A DNA stretch of 5,309 nucleotides from Chthoniobacteraceae bacterium (GTDB lineage Bacteria > Verrucomicrobiota > Verrucomicrobiia > Chthoniobacterales > Chthoniobacteraceae): NCBI GenBank assembly GCA_947478975.1, contig CANJYI010000213.1:1-5309 (forward strand), given 5' to 3'. This document shows, in pieces, positions 1-4,961 of this stretch. Below the pieces are notes generated by a model. That model searched no databases. It was not told the DNA's origin and saw nothing but the letters and a program-made list of their open reading frames with translations. How positions within the stretch are numbered: the first letter of the stretch is position 1; each line of letters starts with the position of its first letter. The position numbers and the translations under genes are program-made.

Positions 1-9
1 GCACCCCGC

Positions 10-1392
10 ATGTCTCATTTCCGTCTTACTAATCTCACCCGCCAAATCGAAATTGGAGCCAACTGTTATCTACTGGAAACCGGCAACCGCCGGATAGTAC
101 TGGATTGCGGCGCCCACCCCAAACACGAGGGTGCGAAGGCTCAGCCCCTTTGGGAACACCTCGGCGAAAAGCGGCTGGACGCGATCATCCTCTCGCACGC
201 GCACCAAGACCACCTGGGCTCTCTCCCCGTTCTCATGCGGAAGCACCCCGGAGTGCCGGTATTCATGACCGAACCCACCCGCCAGCTTGCGGACGTGATG
301 ATGCACAATTCGGTCAATGTCATGGCCAAACGCCATGAAAACGGCGAGGGCGAGGCCCCCTCCTTTTCCCACAAGGAGGCGACCAACTGCACGCGCCGGT
401 TCCGCTCCCTGCCCCTGCACCAGCGCTTCGACCTGTCTGGGGAACGTCTGGGCGTCGGCGAAAACGCGGATGTTTCCCTCCAGTTTGAGGATGCCGGTCA
501 CATTCTCGGCTCAGCGTCCGTGCTGATCGAGGCGGAAGGACGCCGGCTCGTTTACACTGGGGATGTCAATTTTGACAGCCAGTCGCTCATGAGCGGCGCG
601 CGTCTTCCCGAGCAGGAGATCGACACCGTCATCATTGAGACCACCCGAGGAGCCATCCCCCAGCCGGAAGGTTTCACGCGGGCTGAGGAGGAGAAGCGCT
701 TTGCGGCGGCAATCCGGGAGATTTTTGCACAGGGGGGCAGCGTCTTGGTGCCCGTCTTTGCACTGGGTAAGTCGCAGGAGTTGCTCACCATGATCTACAC
801 CCTGCGCCAGAAGGGTCTCCTGCCCGAATGCCCCGTGTACATCGGCGGCTTGAGCACCAAGCTGAGCGAGATTCACGACAAGCTCGCCAGTGCCTCGCAC
901 CGCCAGTACCCGGGCCTCAACCTGCTCGAATCCGTGGCCCCCTTCACCATCAGCGGCCGCGAAATCAACCAGTTTCCCATCAAGCCGGGCCGGATTTACG
1001 CCCTCTCCAGCGGTATGATGACCGAGCACACCCTTTCGAATGTGGTCGCCCCCCAGTTTCTGCCAAATCCGGCGCACGGCATCTTTTTCGTGGGGTATGC
1101 AGATCCAGAATCGCCTGCCGGTCGCCTGCGCAACACAAAGCAGGGCGAAATGTTCCATCTGTCGCCCTCCGTCCCCGGGGAAGTGCTTCGGTGCAGGGTG
1201 GAAACCTTCGGGTTCAGCGCCCACAGCGACCGGGATGGCCTGGTCGGTTATCTGGAGCGCTCCAAGCCGAAGAACGTGGTCTTTGTGCACGGCGATCCCG
1301 CCGCGGTTGATTGGTTCAAAACAACGATGGCGCCCAAAATCCCGGACACAAAGCTTCTCACCGCCCAACCCGGAGTGGCGCTGGAGCTGTAG
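10..1392 (+). CDS. Beta-CASP metallo-beta-lactamase-fold RNase (CPSF73/YSH1-like)
   Basis: Predicted cytoplasmic zinc-dependent ribonuclease of the beta-CASP branch of the metallo-beta-lactamase fold, 460 residues. Visible motifs: HAHQDH at residues 63-68 (zinc motif 2), D-A-G-H at 161-164 (motif 3), YTGD ending at D185 (motif 4), IIETTRG at 208-214 with E210 as beta-CASP motif A, FSAHSD with H405 as motif B, and VHGD with H427 as motif C. The H405-H427 spacing of 22 residues equals that recalled for human CPSF-73. All metal ligands are present, so the enzyme should be active. There is no signal peptide, no N-terminal KH domain and no long RNase J-type C-terminal domain; the length fits the compact bacterial/archaeal CPSF-like group. 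Departures from the usual pattern are Arg at 213 in place of the common Tyr, and SSGMMTEH (333-340) where many relatives have Gly-Gly after the Met-Leu/Met pair. The ATG at 10 gives a natural start (IGANCYLLE follows closely), but only 9 bases lie upstream, with no stop in frame, so an earlier start cannot be excluded. RNA target and biological role are unknown. Confidence 0.9.
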   Translation: MSHFRLTNLTRQIEIGANCYLLETGNRRIVLDCGAHPKHEGAKAQPLWEHLGEKRLDAIILSHAHQDHLGSLPVLMRKHPGVPVFMTEPTRQLADVMMHNSVNVMAKRHENGEGEAPSFSHKEATNCTRRFRSLPLHQRFDLSGERLGVGENADVSLQFEDAGHILGSASVLIEAEGRRLVYTGDVNFDSQSLMSGARLPEQEIDTVIIETTRGAIPQPEGFTRAEEEKRFAAAIREIFAQGGSVLVPVFALGKSQELLTMIYTLRQKGLLPECPVYIGGLSTKLSEIHDKLASASHRQYPGLNLLESVAPFTISGREINQFPIKPGRIYALSSGMMTEHTLSNVVAPQFLPNPAHGIFFVGYADPESPAGRLRNTKQGEMFHLSPSVPGEVLRCRVETFGFSAHSDRDGLVGYLERSKPKNVVFVHGDPAAVDWFKTTMAPKIPDTKLLTAQPGVALEL

Positions 1393-1407
1393 CCTTTTCT
1401 GAAAGTG

Positions 1408-1444
1408 TGCACTCCGGGTGCAGTCTGGAAAAAGTGTGACTTTT
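1408..1444 (+). terminator. Possible weak terminator hairpins after the beta-CASP gene
   Basis: Two small perfect stems lie 16 bases after the stop codon at 1390-1392. One is TGCAC-TCCGG-GTGCA (1408-1422). The other is AAAAGT-GTG-ACTTTT (1430-1444), whose 3' arm is T-rich. The A-rich 5' arm, loop and T-rich 3' arm resemble a weak intrinsic terminator, but the stem is short and has only one G-C pair. They could equally be binding-site half repeats for the downstream gene. Low confidence. Confidence 0.3.
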
Positions 1445-1452
1445 CTACAAAG

Positions 1453-1469
1453 CCGCGAAACTTTCGCGG
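1453..1469. promoter_or_regulatory. 17-bp near-perfect palindrome, candidate operator
   Basis: CCGCGAAA-C-TTTCGCGG is an 8-bp perfect inverted repeat with a single central base, lying between the two + strand genes and about 125 bp upstream of the EF-hand start codon. A one-base centre is awkward for an RNA hairpin (it would have to open to a 5-base loop) but natural for a dimeric DNA-binding regulator. No regulator is recognised for this motif. Function is inferred from symmetry and position only. Confidence 0.35.
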
Positions 1470-1593
1470 GCCGGCGGTGTTTGCCTCTCAAGGACTGAGA
1501 CAAGCTTCCCGCCGGCATCCCGCCCCCCAAGGCGCGGGCGCGAGGCTTGGCAGTCCCCCTCTCACAACCAAACCTCCCACCGTTTCCACACCT

Positions 1594-1953
1594 ATGAAAG
1601 CCCTCTCCTCTCTCGCCGCCATTCTGGCACTCGCCGCCGCCCCTGCTTTTGCCCAGGACAAGGCCGATGCCAAGCCCGAAGCCAAACCAGCAGCCACCGA
1701 GCCCGCCAAGCCGGCGGAACCCGCAAAACCAGCAGAGCCGAAGAAGCCCCAGCCCTCCGCCGAAGAGCGCTTCAAGAAAATGGACAAGGACGGCAACGGT
1801 TCTCTGAGCCTCGAGGAATTCCGCGGCAAGAAGGAAGCCGAAGCCGCTGCCGAAGCATTCAAGAAGCTCGACACAAACGGTGATGGCGCCTTGAGCCTCG
1901 AAGAGTTCAGCGCAAGCGCCAAAAAGAGGGACAAAAAGGAAAAGGCGCAGTAG
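1594..1953 (+). CDS. Small exported EF-hand calcium-binding protein
   Basis: A 119-residue predicted secreted or periplasmic protein. Residues 1-20 form a signal peptide (MK start, Leu/Ala-rich core, AFA before Gln21), giving a mature protein of about 99 residues. Residues 22-55 are a Lys/Ala/Pro/Glu-rich low-complexity spacer with PAKPAEP-type repeats. Two EF-hand loops follow: DKDGNGSLSLEE (64-75) and DTNGDGALSLEE (93-104), each with acidic or Asn ligands at loop positions 1, 3 and 5 and Glu at position 12, so both should bind calcium. The two hands are 29 residues apart and closely similar, indicating internal duplication. The tail is Lys-rich. The ATG at 1594 was chosen because it begins the signal peptide; the open frame extends upstream to a GTG at 1405, but that 63-residue extension is implausible. 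No Shine-Dalgarno sequence is visible, and the preceding 40 bases are G-poor. A strong terminator follows 45 bp after the stop. The partner and exact role (calcium buffering, envelope or surface interaction) cannot be told from sequence. Confidence 0.88.
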   Translation: MKALSSLAAILALAAAPAFAQDKADAKPEAKPAATEPAKPAEPAKPAEPKKPQPSAEERFKKMDKDGNGSLSLEEFRGKKEAEAAAEAFKKLDTNGDGALSLEEFSASAKKRDKKEKAQ

Positions 1954-1963
1954 TCCAGTCTGA

Positions 1964-1981
1964 GGAGGCCCCCGCGCCTCC
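1964..1981. repeat. Small GC-rich hairpin in EF-hand 3' untranslated region
   Basis: GGAGGC (1964-1969) pairs perfectly with GCCTCC (1976-1981) across a six-base CCCCGC loop, 10 bases after the EF-hand stop codon. There is no T-tract on either side, so it is not itself an intrinsic terminator. It may protect the mRNA 3' end or pause polymerase ahead of the terminator at 1999-2051. Confidence 0.4.
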
Positions 1982-1998
1982 CGTGTCTTGATGGAAAG

Positions 1999-2051
1999 CC
2001 CTCGGCAGGGTGGTCCGCTTCCAAGCGGCCTGCTCGCCGAGGGTTCTTTTT
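1999..2051 (+). terminator. Intrinsic terminator of the EF-hand gene
   Basis: CCCTCGGC (1999-2006) pairs perfectly with GCCGAGGG (2036-2043). Inside, AGG (2007-2009) can pair with CCT (2029-2031), and CCGCT (2015-2019) with AGCGG (2024-2028) around a TCCA loop, giving a long bulged GC-rich stem. It is followed at once by TTCTTTTT (2044-2051). GC-rich stem plus T-tract, 45 bp downstream of a + strand stop, is a classic rho-independent terminator. On the - strand the same stem is followed only by GCTTTCC, so any termination of the opposing DUF4139 transcript here would be weaker. Confidence 0.82.
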
Positions 2052-2058
2052 GGAGACA

Positions 2059-2092
2059 GGACGCCACGTCCAGCCCCTTCTGCTCCAGAGGG
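2059..2092. repeat. Two small hairpins between the convergent genes
   Basis: GGACG-CCA-CGTCC (2059-2071) is a perfect 5-bp stem. CCC-T-TCTG (2075-2082) pairs with CAGAGGG (2086-2092) across a CTC loop with one bulged T, giving 7 pairs. Read on the - strand they lie about 60-90 bp after the DUF4139 stop codon, but neither is followed by a T-tract. They may form part of the 3' untranslated region of that gene; termination there would need Rho or the larger stem at 1999-2043. Confidence 0.35.
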
Positions 2093-2149
2093 CCGCGGGG
2101 TCGTCTGAGCCTGCACCGTCGCCCGCCGCAACACACCCCAAGAGGTTCC

Positions 2150-3577
2150 CTACCAAGTATAGCGCACCGTGTAGGTAACCACCGCATCGCGCTCGGGAGC
2201 CACGGTGACGTTGAATTCAATCGTGTTGCTGTCCAGCTTCCGGAATTCGTGGCTTTTCTCAGAGAGATTCCAGTTTGCGGAGCGAACCAGGTGCTCCACG
2301 ACGCGGATTTCCGCCGGCTTTTTGCCCCGGTTGTTCAGCCGGATCTCAAACCGCTCCTCCATGCTCCGCTTGGTCTGGTCCACGCTGAAGTCCGTGCGCT
2401 TCCGGTCCCCCGTCAAATCAAAGGCGTTTCCCAGATTCAGCCGGACCACCTCGTTGCGCGGCGTGTGCTCGATCCTGTCCTCTCCCACGAATTCCAGCTG
2501 CGCACCGTCCTTGCGATAAACGCGCATGTTTCCCCCGGGTAGGGGGATGCCCAGGCGGGCCTCCTCAGAATTGGTGAACTCCAGGGCGGTGGCCACCTTG
2601 CGGAGAGCGGGGATACCGGCGTTCCACTCGCGGTCCAGAACCGTTTGTCCGAAGAATTGGAGCCCGGGGGCCGGATCAAAGGTGTAGACACGTTTTGTGG
2701 GGACGGCCGAGGCGCGGGTGAACTCAATCTGCTTGGTTTCCTGATCGCGCAGGGTGGCGGGCCGCTGGATGGTGTAGAGGTGGTAGTCGTCGAAGGATTT
2801 TTCGACCACCTCTGCGTCTGAAGCCATGGCGTTGGCCCGCATCATCATGGCCTTTTGATGGACCGGTTGGGGGCGGCGTTCGATCCGACGCACGTCACCG
2901 GCCATCAGCTTGATTTGGGCGTTTTCAAACTGCTTTCCCGACCGGTTTTCAATGGTCACCCAACCGTTCATGTCCGCCAGTTCGCCTTCCTGCGGCAGCA
3001 CCAGGTTGTAACTGGCACTCCACTCGAGACCCGAGGTCAGGTAAGCCAGTTCTGCTTCGAGGCTCGCAGGCTCCGAGCTTTGAATCTTCCAATTAAGCAG
3101 CGGTTTCAACAGAACGCTGTCGTCCTTGACCGCGGGGAAAAGCGGCTTTCCCGGAAGCTCGAAGATGATTTTACCCTCCACCTCCACGACCGGATCCAAG
3201 GGCGCCCCTCCGGGAACGTAACCGCTCCGGATCACCTTCCCTTCCGTGATGCGCTCCCCCTTTTGGTCCCGCACCAGAAAGCTGAGCGTCTGTCCCTCAT
3301 ACCGGTCCAGCAGAGTCAACTGGTTGACCGGATCGTTCTGGTAGTTCTGCTCCCGGATGGAAAGCTGCACCTTTCCGGAGGGATCGCGCAAAATCACCGT
3401 GCTCGGATCCAGACTCGAAGTGGCGCCAAAGTAGCGTACGATATTCTCCCCGGCCTTCAACTCGAGCGGCACGGAGTCCCGCACCACGGCAAAGCGACCG
3501 TTATAAATGGTCAGGCCGGGCTGGGCAAAAGCGCTGGCTCCGAAAGCCACGCAACAAAAGAGGAGGGAAGCTTTCAT
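2150..3577 (-). CDS. Exported DUF4139 domain-containing protein
   Basis: A 475-residue protein recognised as DUF4139 family. It begins with a signal peptide (residues 1-18, cleavage after AFA before Gln19), so it is periplasmic or secreted. Residues 20-170 form an N-terminal beta-rich region. The DUF4139 core runs from about 178 to the C-terminus, opening with the typical LAYLTSGLEWSASYNLVL segment, then GWVTIENRSG (205-214), KLMAGDVRR (223-231), YHLYTIQRPATLRDQETKQI (265-284) and a C-terminal series of Ig-like beta strands ending VVTYTVRYTW. Length is normal and the frame is intact. A Met-rich stretch (residues 243-252) lies in the position where relatives carry a variable low-complexity insert. 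The start lies 19 bp after the stop of the FlgD-like gene, with a GAAGG Shine-Dalgarno site 7 bases from the ATG, indicating co-transcription. No catalytic residues can be assigned: the molecular function of DUF4139 is not established, and an envelope or adhesion/mucoidy-related role is only a guess. Confidence 0.9.
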   Translation of the reverse strand: MKASLLFCCVAFGASAFAQPGLTIYNGRFAVVRDSVPLELKAGENIVRYFGATSSLDPSTVILRDPSGKVQLSIREQNYQNDPVNQLTLLDRYEGQTLSFLVRDQKGERITEGKVIRSGYVPGGAPLDPVVEVEGKIIFELPGKPLFPAVKDDSVLLKPLLNWKIQSSEPASLEAELAYLTSGLEWSASYNLVLPQEGELADMNGWVTIENRSGKQFENAQIKLMAGDVRRIERRPQPVHQKAMMMRANAMASDAEVVEKSFDDYHLYTIQRPATLRDQETKQIEFTRASAVPTKRVYTFDPAPGLQFFGQTVLDREWNAGIPALRKVATALEFTNSEEARLGIPLPGGNMRVYRKDGAQLEFVGEDRIEHTPRNEVVRLNLGNAFDLTGDRKRTDFSVDQTKRSMEERFEIRLNNRGKKPAEIRVVEHLVRSANWNLSEKSHEFRKLDSNTIEFNVTVAPERDAVVTYTVRYTW

Positions 3578-3584
3578 AGAATGA

Positions 3585-3589
3585 CCTTC
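3585..3589 (-). promoter_or_regulatory. Ribosome binding site of the DUF4139 gene
   Basis: On the - strand GAAGG lies 7 bases before the ATG at 3577-3575, within the 19-bp gap after the upstream stop. It is the only clear Shine-Dalgarno sequence among the starts visible here, and it supports both this start and translation from a shared message. Confidence 0.65.
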
Positions 3590-3596
3590 GTACTTT

Positions 3597-4901
3597 CTAC
3601 TTGGGAGGCAACTGGTATTCGCCCGCGTCGAAGCTCATGAGGGCGCCCGGCTGCAAAATACGGTACTCTTCGACCACCGCACCGTCGCTTTGCAGCAGAA
3701 CAACCCCCGGCTGCCGCGCCTCGCGTCCAAGCACGATCCAAAGCAGGAGCGGCGTGTCCGTCAGTCGCCGCAGCAACAAGCCGTCGGCGGTCTTCAAAAA
3801 GCTACCGGCTGCATCCTTGCCCGCGGCGATCTGGACGTCCGAGACCCCTCCGCCCAGCAGCGGGTTCGGCTGGGACTTGAGCGCGATCTGCGGCTCCGCA
3901 ACAAAGGGCTTCGACCTCCCCAGACGCGCCGCCACCTCTGAGAACTTGGAGCTGGGCCAGCGGTTTTTTTCCAGAAACGTCTCCCAGCCCGGCACCGCGC
4001 CGGCCTCCTTGGGCACCGCCTTGTGCAGGCCCCTGAGCCGGAAGCGCTCGCCCTCCTGCTCCAACAAGAAAACCTCGTCCCTCTCCAGCGAAGCGGCGAT
4101 CCCAATCGGCAGCGGCTGTCCCGCCCCGATGCTCAGCCGCCGCAGTACCTCACCCTGGGCGTCAAACTGGGCAACTACGGTTTCTCCCGCCGCCTTCTCG
4201 ATGCTCCAGCGGGTTCCGTCTTTTCCGGGGCAGGACTTCGGTCCAGATTCGGCCGCCAAAGCCGCCACCGATGCAGGGGTAGAGGTTGCAGCCGGCTCTT
4301 TGGGAGCGGCAGGAGCGGCAGGAGCGGCGAGAGCGGCGGCCTCCACGGGCTCGCTTTTGGACTCACCGGCCGCCAGCGAATAAAGAATCCTCCAGCGTTT
4401 GTGGGCGCGGTCGACCGTCAGCAACTCGAGCGTGTCGCCGTCGATTCGGATACGCTCAAAAACCGAGGGGTGCGGGCCGTCGTCCGATTCCACCCAGTCG
4501 TTGCAATGAAACTCCTCGCCGGCGATTTCGAGGTCTGCCACGGCAAACCCCCTTACACGGTATTTTCCGGAAGGAAGGAGCTGGCCGACATCGTCGCGGC
4601 CATCCCAAAAAGTGATCAAGCCGTTGAGGCCGACGGTGAAGTCGGAGGGGACGGCCTCGGTCTTCAAGGTGCGCACCAGCTTCCCGGCGCGGTCGAACAC
4701 GCCAAGGCTGAGCGTGCCCTCCAGAGGGGGGGGAAGGAAGGTAATCTTCACATTTCCGGCAGGGATAGCCACCAGCGAAGGGGGCAAGGCGTTAGGGGCC
4801 GGCGTGAAGGACTGCTGTGCGCAGGCGCTGGCGACAAGCAGAGCGCCGCAGGAGACAAAGAGCGCCAGCCCTGCCCGCCGCCTCAAAATCCACTTTCTCA
4901 T
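3597..4901 (-). CDS. Exported protein with FlgD-like Ig domain, function unknown
   Basis: A 434-residue predicted exported protein. A basic n-region (MRKWILRRR) and hydrophobic core end in ACA before Gln29, a plausible signal peptidase I site. Residues about 50-125 resemble a FlgD-type Ig-like fold: VKITFLP, GVFDRAGKLVRTLKTE (67-82), a WDGRDDVGQLLPSGKYRVRG segment (99-118). Such domains cap or connect extracellular repeat proteins. Residues 187-217 are an Ala/Pro-rich linker with three AAP repeats. The remainder (about 225-434) has beta-rich repeats such as FDAQGEVLRRLSIGAGQPLPIGIA and SLERDEVFLLEQEGERFRLRGL, suggestive of beta-propeller blades, but I do not recognise a family. The gene sits 60 bp after a branching enzyme and 19 bp before a DUF4139 gene, all in the same direction. 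The ATG at 4901 was chosen because it gives the signal peptide; no Shine-Dalgarno is present and a 14-bp tandem repeat abuts it. High confidence that it is a real gene, low confidence on role. Confidence 0.78.
   Translation of the reverse strand: MRKWILRRRAGLALFVSCGALLVASACAQQSFTPAPNALPPSLVAIPAGNVKITFLPPPLEGTLSLGVFDRAGKLVRTLKTEAVPSDFTVGLNGLITFWDGRDDVGQLLPSGKYRVRGFAVADLEIAGEEFHCNDWVESDDGPHPSVFERIRIDGDTLELLTVDRAHKRWRILYSLAAGESKSEPVEAAALAAPAAPAAPKEPAATSTPASVAALAAESGPKSCPGKDGTRWSIEKAAGETVVAQFDAQGEVLRRLSIGAGQPLPIGIAASLERDEVFLLEQEGERFRLRGLHKAVPKEAGAVPGWETFLEKNRWPSSKFSEVAARLGRSKPFVAEPQIALKSQPNPLLGGGVSDVQIAAGKDAAGSFLKTADGLLLRRLTDTPLLLWIVLGREARQPGVVLLQSDGAVVEEYRILQPGALMSFDAGEYQLPPK
4302..4329 (-). repeat. 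9-bp tandem repeat encoding the AAP linker
   Basis: On the + strand GGAGCGGCA occurs at 4303-4311 and 4312-4320, followed by GGAGCGGCG at 4321-4329 and a further degenerate copy at 4330-4338. Read in frame on the - strand it encodes three Ala-Ala-Pro units (residues 192-200) of the linker between the FlgD-like domain and the C-terminal half. The 9-bp period keeps the frame, so copy-number changes would only alter linker length. Confidence 0.75.
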
Positions 4902-4929
4902 AGGAGCGTAGGAAAAGGAGCGTAGGAAA
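4902..4929 (-). repeat. Exact 14-bp tandem duplication touching a start codon
   Basis: On the - strand TTTCCTACGCTCCT occurs twice in direct succession, the second copy ending at the base just before the ATG of the FlgD-like gene. The two copies are identical. The sequence is pyrimidine-rich and lacks a Shine-Dalgarno site; CTCCT even resembles the anti-Shine-Dalgarno end of 16S rRNA rather than its target. It may be a recent replication slippage event or a translational control element. Confidence 0.85.
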
Positions 4930-4961
4930 GGGAGGGGAACGCCGGGGACCCTGAGCGGAGG

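Larger units (their letters stand above)
1393..1593. other. Intergenic region with clustered inverted repeats, leader of EF-hand gene
   Basis: This 201-bp gap holds no credible gene. It contains at least five short perfect inverted repeats within about 110 bp: TGCAC/GTGCA (1408-1412/1418-1422), AAAAGT/ACTTTT (1430-1435/1439-1444), CCGCGAAA/TTTCGCGG around one central C (1453-1469), GCCGGCGG/CCGCCGGC (1470-1477/1509-1516), and TCTCA/TGAGA (1486-1490/1496-1500) nested inside the previous pair. The octamer AAAGTGTG also occurs twice, at 1402-1409 and 1431-1438. The last 40 bases before the ATG at 1594 contain a single G and no Shine-Dalgarno sequence. The region must carry the 3' end of the beta-CASP transcript and probably the promoter of the EF-hand gene, but I could not identify a convincing -35/-10 pair. 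Confidence 0.6.

Noticed and set aside
10..1392. RNase J identity for the beta-CASP protein
   Set aside because: The protein is about 100 residues shorter than RNase J and lacks its C-terminal domain; length and motif spacing fit the CPSF/YSH-like group.
1423..1451. Possible promoter with TACAAA (1446-1451) as -10
   Set aside because: Only four of six bases match the -10 consensus, and the hexamer 17 bp upstream (GTCTGG) does not resemble a -35 box.
1405..1593. Upstream GTG extension of the EF-hand gene
   Set aside because: It would bury the signal peptide 63 residues inside the protein and cover the inverted-repeat cluster; the ATG at 1594 gives a textbook signal peptide.
511..2220. A 569-codon open frame on the - strand antisense to the beta-CASP and EF-hand genes
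   Set aside because: Its sequence is low-complexity and matches no fold, while the opposite strand encodes a beta-CASP protein with all catalytic motifs and an EF-hand protein. Long antisense frames are expected from codon bias in G+C-rich genes.
2855..3640. A 261-codon open frame on the + strand opposite the DUF4139 gene
   Set aside because: The - strand encodes a complete signal peptide and DUF4139 domain with a ribosome binding site; the + strand frame shows no recognisable domain.
4812..4829. Lipoprotein signal at Cys27 of the FlgD-like protein
   Set aside because: The residues before the Cys are A-S-A, lacking the usual Leu/Val/Ile at -3, and A-C-A before Gln is a good signal peptidase I site like those of the other two exported proteins. 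Not fully excluded.
4023..4925. A 300-codon open frame on the + strand opposite the FlgD-like gene
   Set aside because: Arg/Gly-rich with no domain signature, whereas the - strand frame has a signal peptide and an Ig-like domain.
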